Shown here one piece after another: positions 22,368 through 30,973 of a stretch of DNA of 41,462 bases. The stretch spans positions 1 to 41,462 of the forward strand of contig JAKQKT010000153.1 in the NCBI GenBank assembly GCA_029560515.1, given 5' to 3'. A program made the position numbers and the translations under genes. How positions within the stretch are numbered: position 1 is the stretch's first letter; every line of letters starts with the position of its first letter. The notes beneath the pieces are model-generated. The model did no database searches. It was not told the origin of the DNA and worked only from the letters and a program-made list of their open reading frames with translations. Origin of the DNA: Pseudomonadota bacterium. Its GTDB lineage: Bacteria > Pseudomonadota > Gammaproteobacteria > Xanthomonadales > Xanthomonadaceae.

Positions 22368-23033
22368 TTATTTGTTGCCGAAAGAAGCACGAATCCCCAG
22401 GCCGCAACTGCTGATGCCCGAGGAGTTGACTTGCGTGTTAAGAGTCACTGCCCACGTCGGATTGAATTTGTACATTCCGTCCAGTTCCACGGCCAAGCGC
22501 GACTCATAGTCTTCGGCGCCGTTATCTTTATACGCAAGCTTGGCAAGCGTTTCCAGACGATTGCCGAACGATGTGCGTAGACCAGCTGCGGCTTGAAGAT
22601 TTTTATTGGTGTATTTGCCTCCGCCAAACGAAGAGTCATTCAAAAACAACTGGGTGTCATTGCTGTAGGATTCGCGTCCGATTTCCGCAATGAAGTCGTT
22701 GTTTTCACTAACAGACAGGTGATAACCAAAATTTAGGGCCCAATAGGTAAAGTCTTCTTCAGCACGGAAATTCATTCCCAGGATATCGCCTTCGACGTGG
22801 AAATCTGCTTTGCGGTAAGCACCCGAAACATAAAAATGGTCGGCAAAGCCAAAAGCGCCTGAAAGATTGCCGTCGCCATTGATAGACTCGCCTCGGCCGT
22901 AGCTGGCATCGCCTTGGCCGTATTTGGCCTTATCCAGACCAAGCTCGATATAGTTGTAATTGAATTGGCCGGCATGGGCCGACATCGGTATTGCCGTAGC
23001 GAGAATCGCGGCAAAAATGGGACGCTTGAACAT
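22368..23033 (-). CDS. Outer-membrane beta-barrel protein (Ax21/OmpW-like)
   Basis: From ATG 23033 the product is 221 residues with a signal peptide (FKRPIFAAILATAIPMSAHA). The mature part alternates polar and hydrophobic residues and has many aromatic-ended strands: FNYNYIELGL, HFYVSGAYRKADFHV, WALNFGYHL, LAKLAYKD, ELDGMYKFNPTWAVTLN and CGLGIRASFGNK. This is typical of a small 8-10-stranded outer-membrane barrel. It resembles the Ax21-type proteins of Xanthomonas and Stenotrophomonas in style, but I cannot confirm homology by eye. It is a single gene on the minus strand, facing the integrase gene. Confidence 0.75.
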   Translation of the reverse strand: MFKRPIFAAILATAIPMSAHAGQFNYNYIELGLDKAKYGQGDASYGRGESINGDGNLSGAFGFADHFYVSGAYRKADFHVEGDILGMNFRAEEDFTYWALNFGYHLSVSENNDFIAEIGRESYSNDTQLFLNDSSFGGGKYTNKNLQAAAGLRTSFGNRLETLAKLAYKDNGAEDYESRLAVELDGMYKFNPTWAVTLNTQVNSSGISSCGLGIRASFGNK

Positions 23034-23166
23034 GGGAATACCTGAGGGCAAATGAGCGCGGAGTCTAACGGCCTTAAGGCGGGGACGCACTCTAATTCGA
23101 CAGATAGTGGAACACACTCTGCAATTCCAAGCTCAAAAGAAAATTAAATGCCGGTATCTGGATTTT

Positions 23167-24189
23167 TCAATCCAATACTTTTAAACCCATTTGCGCGAGC
23201 AATGCCGTCATCTGCCCCGCTTGGGCCGCCTGTTCATTCGAGGCATTGCCTTGCTGCGCCCTTTTGGCGACACCCTGCGCAATGGCCGCTAGGCGGAAAA
23301 AACAGAAGGCCAGCACGAACGGCCAGTCCTCTGGAATTTCGCGCCCGGTCAGTTCCGCATAACGCGCGAGGATTTTTTCTTCGGACGGAATGCCAAGTTC
23401 CTTGCGGTTCATGCCTGCCAAGCCTGGTAGCGCGGGATTGCGTGGAAGCCGCAATGCCATGCAGAAATAACCGAGGTCGGCGAGTGGATGGCCAAGTGTG
23501 GATAATTCCCAATCGACGATCGCGGCGATTTTCGCTTTGCCTTTCGCGAACATCAGATTATCAATACGAAAATCGCCATGCACCAATGCGACGCTGCCGT
23601 CGTCATCTGGACAGCGGAGCGGCAGCATTTCGATCAAGGCATTCATCGCTTCGATGTCGTCGGTTTCGGCGGCGCGATATTGTTCCGACCAGCGCGATAT
23701 TTGTCTGGCGAAATAATTGCCGGGTTTCCCGTAATCGGCCAGGCCTGCCGTTTCGATATCGACCGAGTGCAAGGCGGCCATCGTTTGCAGGATGGCTTCG
23801 TAATAATCGCCGCGTTGTGCCGGCGTGAAATCCGGAAACGACGGGTCCCAGAAAATATCGCCGTTGATATATTCCATCACGTAAAACATGGAACCGATGA
23901 CACTGTCGTCCTTGCATAGATGGTAGGGCTTGGCGACCGGCACCTTGCTGCCGTGCAGTGCCGTCAATACGCGGAACTCGCGGTCCACCGCATGCGCCGA
24001 CGCCAACAACTTGCCCGGTGGTTTACGACGCAGCACGTAATTGCCGCTTTTCGCTTCCAGCAAATAGGTCGGGTTGCTCTGGCCACCCTTGAATTTTTTC
24101 GACGTTAGCGGACCGCAGAAACCATCGAGATGTTTTGCGAGATAAATGGCCAGTATTTCGTCATCAAGATCGAGGGTAGTGGTGTTCAT
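23167..24189 (-). CDS. ACAD10/11-type phosphotransferase (APH family)
   Basis: The 340-residue protein has a protein-kinase-like fold: FKGGQSNPTYLLE (nucleotide loop), YVLRRKPPGKLL (catalytic Lys region), LVHGDFRIDN (catalytic Asp loop) and AAIVDWELSTLGHPLADLG (metal-binding Asp). This pattern marks the phosphotransferase domain found at the N-terminus of eukaryotic ACAD10/ACAD11 and in bacterial LvaA, which phosphorylate 4-hydroxyacyl-CoA. The acyl-CoA dehydrogenase gene lies 30 bases upstream in the same transcript and corresponds to the other half of ACAD11. Together they may convert 4-hydroxyacyl-CoA for beta-oxidation. Confidence 0.9.
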   Translation of the reverse strand: MNTTTLDLDDEILAIYLAKHLDGFCGPLTSKKFKGGQSNPTYLLEAKSGNYVLRRKPPGKLLASAHAVDREFRVLTALHGSKVPVAKPYHLCKDDSVIGSMFYVMEYINGDIFWDPSFPDFTPAQRGDYYEAILQTMAALHSVDIETAGLADYGKPGNYFARQISRWSEQYRAAETDDIEAMNALIEMLPLRCPDDDGSVALVHGDFRIDNLMFAKGKAKIAAIVDWELSTLGHPLADLGYFCMALRLPRNPALPGLAGMNRKELGIPSEEKILARYAELTGREIPEDWPFVLAFCFFRLAAIAQGVAKRAQQGNASNEQAAQAGQMTALLAQMGLKVLD

Positions 24190-24219
24190 TCGGGGGTCCG
24201 GTGTGTCAGGGTTTCAACA

Positions 24220-25422
24220 TCAGGCTTTCAACATCGACCGTGCAAGTGCGGCAATATGCACTTCATCCGGGCCATCTGCCAGTCGCAGGCAGCGCGCGCC
24301 GACGAACGCATGCGCCAGGAACGGATCCTGCAAGCCACCGGCGCCGTGCATCTGGATCGCGCGGTCAATCACATTGCAGGCCATCCGTGGCGCAACGATC
24401 TTGATCATGCCGATTTCGTCTTTGGCGGTTTTATTATTGCCTTGGTCGAGTGCCGCGGCGGCATTCAAGGTGAGTAAACGTGCCTGTTCGATTTCGCAGC
24501 ACGACAAGGCGATCGCTTCCTGCGCCATACCCTGTGCGCCGAGCGGTTTGCCGAAGGCCACGCGGGTTTGCGCACGATGGATCATCATTTCCAGCGCGCG
24601 CTGTGCCAGGCCGATCAAACGCATGCAGTGATGGATGCGACCCGGGCCGAGCCTTGCCTGCGCCAAGGCAAAGCCGCTGCCTTCGGTCTGGATCAGGTTT
24701 TCTTTCGGCACACGCACGTTTTGGAAATTCAATTCGACGTGGCCACTGGGCGCATCGTCGAAACCGAAGGCTTCAAGCGCATGCGCGACTTTCAGGCCGT
24801 GTGTGTCCATCGGCACCAGGATCATCGAGTGTTGCGAATGCTTGTCGGCCTCGGGATTGGTCACACCCATCACGATCAGAATCTTGCAGCGCGGATCGCC
24901 GGCGCCGGTGATCCACCATTTGCGGCCATTCAACACGTAGTCATCGCCGTCGCGATGGATGCGCAATGCAATATTGGTGGCGTCGGAAGAGGCGACGTCG
25001 GGCTCGGTCATCGCAAAGGCCGAACGGATATCGCCGTTGAGCAGCGGCGTCAGCCATTTTGATTTTTGTTCGTCACTTGCGAAATGTGCGAGTAATTCCA
25101 TATTGCCGGTATCGGGCGCGTTGCAATTGAAGACTTCGGAAGCCCAGAGCACGCGCCCCATTTGTTCGGCGAGTGGCGCGTAATCGAGATTGGACAATCC
25201 GGCACCATGGGTTTTGTCGGGTAGAAACAGATTCCACAGGCCGGCTTTTTTCGCTTCGCTTTTCAGGGCGTCGATAACCGGTGCCGAAGTCCAGCGCTTC
25301 GCGGGATCGGCATCCCAGGCGGCGACTTCTTTCTCGGCCGGATAAACATGCGCGCTCATGAAGGTGGCAAGTTGTTGTTGCAGCTCGAGTGCGCGCGGCG
25401 AGAAACTGAAAAGAGAGTTCAT
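24220..25422 (-). CDS. Acyl-CoA dehydrogenase (ACAD11-like)
   Basis: From ATG 25422 (AAGGAAG upstream) the product is 400 residues. Family signatures include the FAD-contacting AFAMTEPDVASSDATN, the WITGAGDPRC strand, RLGPGRIHHCMRLIG, and AFGKPLGAQGMAQE. The C-terminal IQMHGAGGLQDPFLAHAFVG is followed by RCLRLADGPDEVHIAALARS. These are characteristic of the ACAD10/11 subgroup rather than short- or medium-chain dehydrogenases. FAD is the cofactor, and electrons would pass to electron-transfer flavoprotein. The gene is followed by the phosphotransferase and preceded by a histidine phosphatase, all on the minus strand. Confidence 0.93.
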   Translation of the reverse strand: MNSLFSFSPRALELQQQLATFMSAHVYPAEKEVAAWDADPAKRWTSAPVIDALKSEAKKAGLWNLFLPDKTHGAGLSNLDYAPLAEQMGRVLWASEVFNCNAPDTGNMELLAHFASDEQKSKWLTPLLNGDIRSAFAMTEPDVASSDATNIALRIHRDGDDYVLNGRKWWITGAGDPRCKILIVMGVTNPEADKHSQHSMILVPMDTHGLKVAHALEAFGFDDAPSGHVELNFQNVRVPKENLIQTEGSGFALAQARLGPGRIHHCMRLIGLAQRALEMMIHRAQTRVAFGKPLGAQGMAQEAIALSCCEIEQARLLTLNAAAALDQGNNKTAKDEIGMIKIVAPRMACNVIDRAIQMHGAGGLQDPFLAHAFVGARCLRLADGPDEVHIAALARSMLKA

Positions 25423-25471
25423 TGGTGCTTCCTTGATTCGAAAATGCCGATGTTGCCTTTCGCCCACCGTA

Positions 25472-26152
25472 TCAAAAATACGTCCACATATCCCGCGCGT
25501 TATGCAAATGGGGCAAAGCATTCCACATGCCAAGACGCCATTGCTTATCGCGGGCATGAAATTCGCTGAGCGCGGAATTGCGCAGCGAGATATTCAAATC
25601 GACGGCGCGGTGGTCTGGCACTTCCAGCGCGGCCTGCGCGATTCGCGAAATCAGCCCGCCGGAACTGATGACCAGGGTTTCGTCGCCGTCGACATCATGC
25701 AGGCGGTCGGCCGCCTGGCGCGCACGCGCGCCGAAGCCGTGCCAGGTCTCGGGCAGCTCGCCGAGACTGTCGTTCATCCAGGCAACTAGCGCGGCATAAA
25801 CCATGGCGCCGGTGGCACGGGTTTCGCCGCCGGCAGCGGCTTTGACTATATCGGTATGGGCGTGCTGTTGCATGTAGGCGGAAAAAACGCTGCCGTGATC
25901 GAATTCGTTCAAGTCTGCGTCCACGTCGGCATTCGGCAACGACAGACCGCGTTCCTGATAAGCCTTTTGAATGCCTTCAAGCGTCTGCCGGTGGCGTTTC
26001 ATATTGCCAATGCGAACATGCGAAAACTGATGCCGGTGATCGGCCAGCCAAAGACCCAATTGATAGGCCTGCGAATGTCCACGTTCGGACAGTTCATCGT
26101 AGTTTGCCTTGCCGAAACTGGCCTGGCCGTGGCGTACCATTAACAGAGTCAC
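25472..26152 (-). CDS. Histidine phosphatase family protein
   Basis: The 226-residue protein starts MTLLMVRHGQASFGKANYDE with the RHG catalytic motif, and has ELSERGHSQAYQLGLWL, the Arg-containing GNMKRHRQTLEG, NEFDHGSVF and the second catalytic His region VISSGGLISRI. In canonical members that position is GH, here GG, so the second histidine may be missing or displaced. The family includes phosphoglycerate mutases and many small-molecule phosphatases; the substrate is unknown. Its start overlaps the DUF4426 stop by four bases. The acyl-CoA dehydrogenase gene follows 49 bases downstream, possibly in one operon. Confidence 0.9.
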   Translation of the reverse strand: MTLLMVRHGQASFGKANYDELSERGHSQAYQLGLWLADHRHQFSHVRIGNMKRHRQTLEGIQKAYQERGLSLPNADVDADLNEFDHGSVFSAYMQQHAHTDIVKAAAGGETRATGAMVYAALVAWMNDSLGELPETWHGFGARARQAADRLHDVDGDETLVISSGGLISRIAQAALEVPDHRAVDLNISLRNSALSEFHARDKQWRLGMWNALPHLHNARDMWTYF

Positions 26153-26589
26153 TGGCTGAAAAACTCCTGGAAAAAAGTCATCCGCATCGGTTTCTGTTTA
26201 TCGATCTGGGTAATGATTTCGAAGTTGATGGCTTCGTTTTTCGAAATGTTCAGCTCGCCCAGATAGTAAACATCCTGACCTTCCTTGGTGAGCTGCATAT
26301 TGATGCTGCTTCGCTCGCCGTTTTTACGGATGCCGATCGCCGTAATTGTCGCAGGCAGGGTCTTGTCCTTGCCTGGCGTACCTTCGCGCACAACCACATG
26401 CAGCAATACCCGCGAGGCAGAACGGGTAATGCCGTATTGCCGTGCGACTTCGGCATTCAGTTGCGAGCTCGGCATGGCATTCGCGTAAACGCGGATGTCA
26501 CCGGATTTCAGGAATTGGGCGCAGGCAAGATTGGAAACAGACAGGAGCAGCAGCAAAACGATGCCCTGAAATTTCGGGAATATTTTCAT
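26149..26589 (-). CDS. Exported DUF4426 protein
   Basis: The 146-residue protein has a signal peptide ending near SVSNLACA, so it is periplasmic or, if the Cys is lipidated, a lipoprotein. The mature domain (SGDIRVYANAMPSSQLNAEV, ITRSASRVLLHVVVREG, ITAIGIRKNGER and the end QIDKQKPMRMTFFQEFFSQ) fits DUF4426. This family of unknown function is often encoded near proC/yggS in gammaproteobacteria, as here. It overlaps the phosphatase gene by four bases. Confidence 0.82.
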   Translation of the reverse strand: MKIFPKFQGIVLLLLLSVSNLACAQFLKSGDIRVYANAMPSSQLNAEVARQYGITRSASRVLLHVVVREGTPGKDKTLPATITAIGIRKNGERSSINMQLTKEGQDVYYLGELNISKNEAINFEIITQIDKQKPMRMTFFQEFFSQ

Positions 26590-26593
26590 GGTG

Positions 26594-26866
26594 TCAGTAC
26601 ACTCCGATTAACAGGAAGGCCGATGAAACGAGAGCTGCAAGAACAATGGAACCCGCCAAGGCATAGGCGATGCGGCCGCTTATTCGATGAATGAAAAATT
26701 GGGTCAACTTGTAGGCAATCGTGATGCAGACGAAGGCAAACAGGCTTGCCAGCGAAAAGACATACAAGGGTTCATGTAGTTGGAGTGATGAAGCAAGGAA
26801 GATACCGAAGACAAAACCGGCAATGCCCGCCAGAAACCATAAAACCATATTGGTCGGCGAATACAT
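26594..26866 (-). CDS. Small membrane protein between proC and the DUF4426 gene
   Basis: The 90-residue protein is almost wholly hydrophobic with three predicted helices (about residues 8-27, 33-57 and 66-89). It starts MYSPTNMVLWFLAGIAGFVF. I do not recognise a family; it is shorter than YggT, which often sits next to proC. It is packed between proC (8-base gap) and DUF4426 (4-base gap), so it is almost certainly translated from the same message. Confidence 0.72.
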   Translation of the reverse strand: MYSPTNMVLWFLAGIAGFVFGIFLASSLQLHEPLYVFSLASLFAFVCITIAYKLTQFFIHRISGRIAYALAGSIVLAALVSSAFLLIGVY

Positions 26867-26874
26867 GGCCCGGT

Positions 26875-27705
26875 TTAATCATTCGCCGCCGACAGTGTCC
26901 GTCCACGCTGGGTCGCCGCTTCAATCGCCTTGTTCACGATGCCGCGAAAGCCTTGCGCTTCGAAACTTTCAATCGCCGCCTGCGTAGTGCCGCCGGGGGA
27001 GGTCACGCGTTGACGCAACACATCGGCGGGCTCGCCGGTTTCCGCCAGCATGCGTGCGGCCCCCAGCAAGGTTTGATTTGTAAGAGCGCGTGCGGCGTCT
27101 TCGGACAAACCTTGTGCAACACCCGCCGCCTGCATCGCTTCGGCCAGCAAAAAAACATAGGCAGGACCGCTACCGGAAACGGCCGTTACCGCATCCATCA
27201 GGTTCTCGTTTTCAATCCACACGGTAATGCCGGTGGCTTGCATCAAATCCTGTGCATGCCGTTTTTGCTCCGCATTGACATGGGCATTGGCAAATAATCC
27301 GCTGGCCCCGGCGCCGAGCAGGGCGGGCGTGTTCGGCATGATGCGGACGACCGGCATATTTCCGCCCAGCCAGACATCCAACTGTTCTGAAGTGATGCCG
27401 GCCGCAATCGACACAATCAGCGGTTTGTTTGCCTGTGCCAGTGGCGCCAATTGCTGGCAGACCGATTTCATCACCTGCGGCTTTACCGCAAACACCCAGA
27501 TAGTGGAGTTGCCGGCCGCTTGATTGTTGTCATTAAACGTCGCAACTGAAAAATCTTTCGCCAAGGCTTCGGCCAACGCGGCAACCGGTTCGGCGACCTT
27601 GATTTTATCGGCGGGCAAACCTTTCTGAATCATGCCGCCGATCAGGCTGCGCGCCATATTGCCGCCACCAATGAAAGTAATGCTTATGTTCGAGTTCGAA
27701 GACAT
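26875..27705 (-). CDS. proC: Pyrroline-5-carboxylate reductase
   Basis: ProC reduces pyrroline-5-carboxylate to proline with NAD(P)H. From ATG 27705 the product is 276 residues. The Rossmann motif FIGGGNMARSLIGGM, the AVKPQVM strand, VVRIMPNTPALLGAGASGL and the C-terminal DAVTAVSGSGPAYVFLLAEA and RVTSPGGTTQAAIESFE are diagnostic. It follows yggS in the same direction with a 54-base gap. The yggS-proC pairing is common in bacteria. Confidence 0.97.
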   Translation of the reverse strand: MSSNSNISITFIGGGNMARSLIGGMIQKGLPADKIKVAEPVAALAEALAKDFSVATFNDNNQAAGNSTIWVFAVKPQVMKSVCQQLAPLAQANKPLIVSIAAGITSEQLDVWLGGNMPVVRIMPNTPALLGAGASGLFANAHVNAEQKRHAQDLMQATGITVWIENENLMDAVTAVSGSGPAYVFLLAEAMQAAGVAQGLSEDAARALTNQTLLGAARMLAETGEPADVLRQRVTSPGGTTQAAIESFEAQGFRGIVNKAIEAATQRGRTLSAAND

Positions 27706-27759
27706 GGGAACGAATCTTGAAGGTGATGAATCATTATGGTCCGTGCGCAAAGCCGCGCG

Positions 27760-28446
27760 CTAGGCTTTTCGCGCGCCGAACAATGCCGAACCAATTCGCA
27801 CCAGCGTGGAACCTTCGTGAATCGCCAGTTCGAAGTCATCACTCATGCCCATTGAAAGCGTATCGCAGTCCGGATGGCGCGATTGGAGAAGCTGAAACAG
27901 GCCGTTCAATTGCCGGAAGCTGGAACGCCGTTTTTCGAGGTCAGGCGATGGTTCGGGAATGGCCATCAATCCTCTCAATTTGAGGCGGGGTGCTTGGAGT
28001 ATGGCATCGGCAATGGAATCGATTTCGTTCGGCGAGCAACCTGATTTGCTGGCTTCACCATCAATATTCACCTGAATCAGCACATTGAGCGGTTTCGCAT
28101 TTTCCGGACGATAACGGTTCAGTGGTTCGACCAGCTTGATCCGACTCACGCTGTGAACCCAGTCAAAATGTCGGGCCGCTTCGGAACATTTATTGGATTG
28201 AAGTGGACCGATCAGATGCCATTCCAGCTTCAAGTCCTCTAATTCACCTTGCTTGGCCAGTGCTTCCTGCACGTAATTTTCGCCAAAGGCACGCTGGCCC
28301 AGCATGGCCAATTCACGGATGGCGGAGGCCGGCTGCATTTTCGATACTGCCAGTAAAACGGCCTTGTCTGGCCGATTGGCGGCATGGCTTGCGTTATCTA
28401 TTTTTTGCAAGGTGGTGCGCAGTGCCTGGTCTAAAAGATTGTTCAT
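27760..28446 (-). CDS. yggS: YggS/PLPBP pyridoxal phosphate homeostasis protein
   Basis: The 228-residue product from ATG 28446 has the alanine-racemase-like barrel of the family: AVLLAVSKMQPASAIRELAM with the PLP lysine in VSKMQ, RAFGENYVQEAL, EWHLIGPLQSNK, and TLSMGMSDDFELAIHEGSTL with GSALFG. It binds PLP and buffers its level and amino-acid balance in the cytoplasm; no enzyme activity is known. It is divergent from pilT (92 bases apart) and heads the long minus-strand run yggS-proC-membrane-DUF4426. Confidence 0.96.
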   Translation of the reverse strand: MNNLLDQALRTTLQKIDNASHAANRPDKAVLLAVSKMQPASAIRELAMLGQRAFGENYVQEALAKQGELEDLKLEWHLIGPLQSNKCSEAARHFDWVHSVSRIKLVEPLNRYRPENAKPLNVLIQVNIDGEASKSGCSPNEIDSIADAILQAPRLKLRGLMAIPEPSPDLEKRRSSFRQLNGLFQLLQSRHPDCDTLSMGMSDDFELAIHEGSTLVRIGSALFGARKA

Positions 28447-28538
28447 GCCGGGGATTGTTGAGTTCGTCGAGAGGGTTATACTGCCCCGAGGACATAGCTT
28501 GTGCCTACACACGATTTGCACATTAGGGGAGTTTGGCA

Positions 28539-29576
28539 ATGGATATCGCAGAATTACTGGCATTTTCGGTAAAGAACAAAGCCTCGGATTTACATCTTTC
28601 TGCGGGTTTGCCGCCGATGATTCGCGTCGATGGCGATGTTCGCCGCATCAATATCCCGGCGCTTGACCACAAGCAGGTGCATTCGCTGGTTTACGACATC
28701 ATGTCCGACAAGCAACGTCGCGACTATGAAGAATTTCTCGAGGTCGATTTCAGTTTTGAAATCCCCGGTCTGGCACGTTTCCGCGTCAACGCATTCAATC
28801 AAAACCGTGGTGCCGGCGCGGTTTTCCGTACCATTCCGAGCCAAATCCTGACGCTGGAGGAATTGGCCTGCCCGAAAATCTTCCAGGAACTGATCAATCA
28901 ACCCCAGGGCTTGATTCTGGTGACCGGTCCTACCGGTTCCGGCAAGTCGACCACGCTTGCCGCGATGGTGGATCACATCAATAAAAACGAGTTCGGCCAT
29001 ATCCTGACGGTCGAAGACCCGATCGAATTCGTGCATACCTCGCAAAAATGCCTGCTTAACCAACGCGAAGTTCATCGTGATACCCATGGCTTCAACGAAG
29101 CACTGCGCTCGGCATTGCGGGAAGATCCCGACTACATCCTGGTCGGCGAGTTGCGTGATCTTGAAACCATTCGTCTGGCGCTCACGGCGGCGGAAACCGG
29201 CCACTTGGTGTTCGGTACCCTGCATACCAGTTCTGCGGCGAAAACCGTGGACCGGATTATCGACGTGTTCCCGGCCGGCGAAAAACCGATGGTGCGTTCG
29301 ATGTTGTCCGAATCGCTTCGTGCCGTTATTTCGCAATCGCTGCTTAAGAAAGTGGGCGGTGGGCGTATTGCGGTCCATGAAATCATGGTGGCGGTGCCTG
29401 CCATTCGAAACCTGATTCGTGAGGACAAGGTGGCTCAGATGTATTCCGCTATCCAGACGGGTCAAAACGTCGGCATGCAGACGCTGGACCAGAATCTGCT
29501 GGACTTCGTCAAACGCGGCTTGATCACCAAAAACCAGGCCCAGGAATACGCCAAGGACAAGCGCATTTTCGATTAA
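28539..29576 (+). CDS. pilT: Type IV pilus retraction ATPase PilT
   Basis: PilT powers depolymerisation of pilin and thus twitching motility; it is a hexameric cytoplasmic ATPase at the inner-membrane base. From ATG 28539 (AGGGGAG upstream) it has 345 residues. The N-terminal domain begins MDIAELLAFSVKNKASDLHL. Walker A is GPTGSGKSTT, the Asp box is TVEDPIEFVH, and the Walker B region includes DPDYILVGELRD. The His box is TGHLVFGTLHTSSA. The C-terminal motif AIRNLIREDKVAQM is the PilT-specific AIRNLIRE. pilU follows 186 bases downstream. Confidence 0.98.
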   Translation: MDIAELLAFSVKNKASDLHLSAGLPPMIRVDGDVRRINIPALDHKQVHSLVYDIMSDKQRRDYEEFLEVDFSFEIPGLARFRVNAFNQNRGAGAVFRTIPSQILTLEELACPKIFQELINQPQGLILVTGPTGSGKSTTLAAMVDHINKNEFGHILTVEDPIEFVHTSQKCLLNQREVHRDTHGFNEALRSALREDPDYILVGELRDLETIRLALTAAETGHLVFGTLHTSSAAKTVDRIIDVFPAGEKPMVRSMLSESLRAVISQSLLKKVGGGRIAVHEIMVAVPAIRNLIREDKVAQMYSAIQTGQNVGMQTLDQNLLDFVKRGLITKNQAQEYAKDKRIFD

Positions 29577-29613
29577 GCCAGGATTTGTCTGGTTTCGGCT
29601 TGCCTTGTTGCTG

Positions 29614-29644
29614 CCATTCGTTCATCCGGAAAATGAACGAATGG
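29614..29644. other. Perfect 12-bp inverted repeat between pilT and pilU
   Basis: CCATTCGTTCAT (29614-29625) and ATGAACGAATGG (29633-29644) are exact reverse complements around a seven-base loop. No T-tract follows in either direction, so this could be an mRNA-stabilising stem or a protein-binding site in the 186-base pilT-pilU gap. Confidence 0.65.
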
Positions 29645-29762
29645 AAACCCGTCTCGGTGCCCTTCGGCCGTGGGCAGACGCCATGCCCAAGTTGGGGTAT
29701 CTTAGACAAACCTGAAAGGAACGGGCTCCCCCGGGCACGTTTCGTCACTCGCGGAGTTCGCC

Positions 29763-30893
29763 ATGAGCAGCATTGATTTCACCTCGTTTCTAAAACTGAT
29801 GGCGCACAAGAAAGCGTCCGATCTTTTTATTACCGCAGGCGTGCCGCCTTCCATGAAGGTAAATGGCAAGCTTTCGCCGATTACCCAGAACCCGCTCACA
29901 CCTCAGCAAAGCCGTGATCTCGTGTTGAACGTGATGAGCCCGGCCCAGCGCGAAGAATTTGAAAAGACCCATGAATGCAACTTCGCGATCGGTGTTTCCG
30001 GCGTGGGTCGCTTCCGTGTCAGTTGCTTCTATCAGCGCAATCAGGTCGGCATGGTGTTGCGTCGTATCGAAACCCGCATCCCGACCATTGAAGAATTAAG
30101 CCTGCCGGCGGTCATCAAGACACTGGCGATGACCAAGCGCGGCATCATCCTGTTCGTCGGTGCGACCGGTACCGGTAAGTCGACCTCGCTCGCCGCGATG
30201 ATCGGCTACCGCAACATGAATTCTTCCGGTCACATCATTACGATCGAAGATCCTATCGAATTCGTGCATAAGCACGAGGGTTGCATCATTACCCAGCGCG
30301 AAGTCGGCATCGACACCGATAGCTGGGAAGCCGCGCTGAAGAACACGCTGCGCCAAGCGCCCGACGTGATCATGATCGGCGAAATCCGTACCCGTGAAGG
30401 CATGGACCATGCAGTCGCCTTCGCCGAAACCGGTCACTTGGTGCTTTGTACGCTGCATGCCAACAACGCCAACCAGGCGCTGGACCGGATGATCAACTTC
30501 TTCCCGGAAGATCGCCGCAGCCAGTTGCTGATGGATCTGTCGATGAACCTGAAAGGTATCGTTGCGCAACAGTTGATTCCGACACCGGACGGCAAAGGCC
30601 GCCGGGTCGCGATGGAAATTCTGCTCGGCACGCCGCTAGTGCAGGATTACATCCGCGACGGCGAAATCCACAAGATCAAGGAGGTCATGAAGGAATCGAC
30701 CAACCTCGGCATGAAAACCTTCGACCAGGCCTTGTTCGAGCTGTATCAGGCCGGCGAAATTTCCTATGAAGATGCGTTGCGTTACGCCGACTCGACCAAC
30801 GAAGTCCGCCTGAAAATCAAACTGGCGCAGGGCGGCGATGCCCGTTCATTGTCGCAAGGCATGGATGGCGTGGAATTGTCCGAAGTGAAGTAA
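29763..30893 (+). CDS. pilU: Type IV pilus PilT-paralogue ATPase PilU
   Basis: PilU assists PilT in retraction. The 376-residue protein reads KASDLFITAGVPPSMKVNGK, then Walker A GATGTGKSTSL, TIEDPIEFVH, DVIMIGEIRTREGMDHA and TGHLVLCTLHANNANQALDR. The C-terminus is longer than in PilT and has DQALFELYQAGEISYEDALR and the PilU-like ending with QGMDGVELSEVK. It is followed by a strong terminator at 30913-30940. Confidence 0.97.
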   Translation: MSSIDFTSFLKLMAHKKASDLFITAGVPPSMKVNGKLSPITQNPLTPQQSRDLVLNVMSPAQREEFEKTHECNFAIGVSGVGRFRVSCFYQRNQVGMVLRRIETRIPTIEELSLPAVIKTLAMTKRGIILFVGATGTGKSTSLAAMIGYRNMNSSGHIITIEDPIEFVHKHEGCIITQREVGIDTDSWEAALKNTLRQAPDVIMIGEIRTREGMDHAVAFAETGHLVLCTLHANNANQALDRMINFFPEDRRSQLLMDLSMNLKGIVAQQLIPTPDGKGRRVAMEILLGTPLVQDYIRDGEIHKIKEVMKESTNLGMKTFDQALFELYQAGEISYEDALRYADSTNEVRLKIKLAQGGDARSLSQGMDGVELSEVK

Positions 30894-30912
30894 TTTCGCG
30901 ATGTCATGAACG

Positions 30913-30940
30913 AAAAAGCCGGGCAATGCCCGGCTTTTTT
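30913..30940. terminator. Intrinsic terminator after pilU
   Basis: AAAAAGCCGGGC (30913-30924) pairs with GCCCGGCTTTTT (30928-30939) around AAT, with T-runs on the top strand and A-runs ahead of it. Its core CGGGCAATGCCCG is the same as in the terminator at 16883-16909. Confidence 0.93.
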
Positions 30941-30973
30941 GTGGAAATCGACCGCGGAGGCTAAAATAACGCC

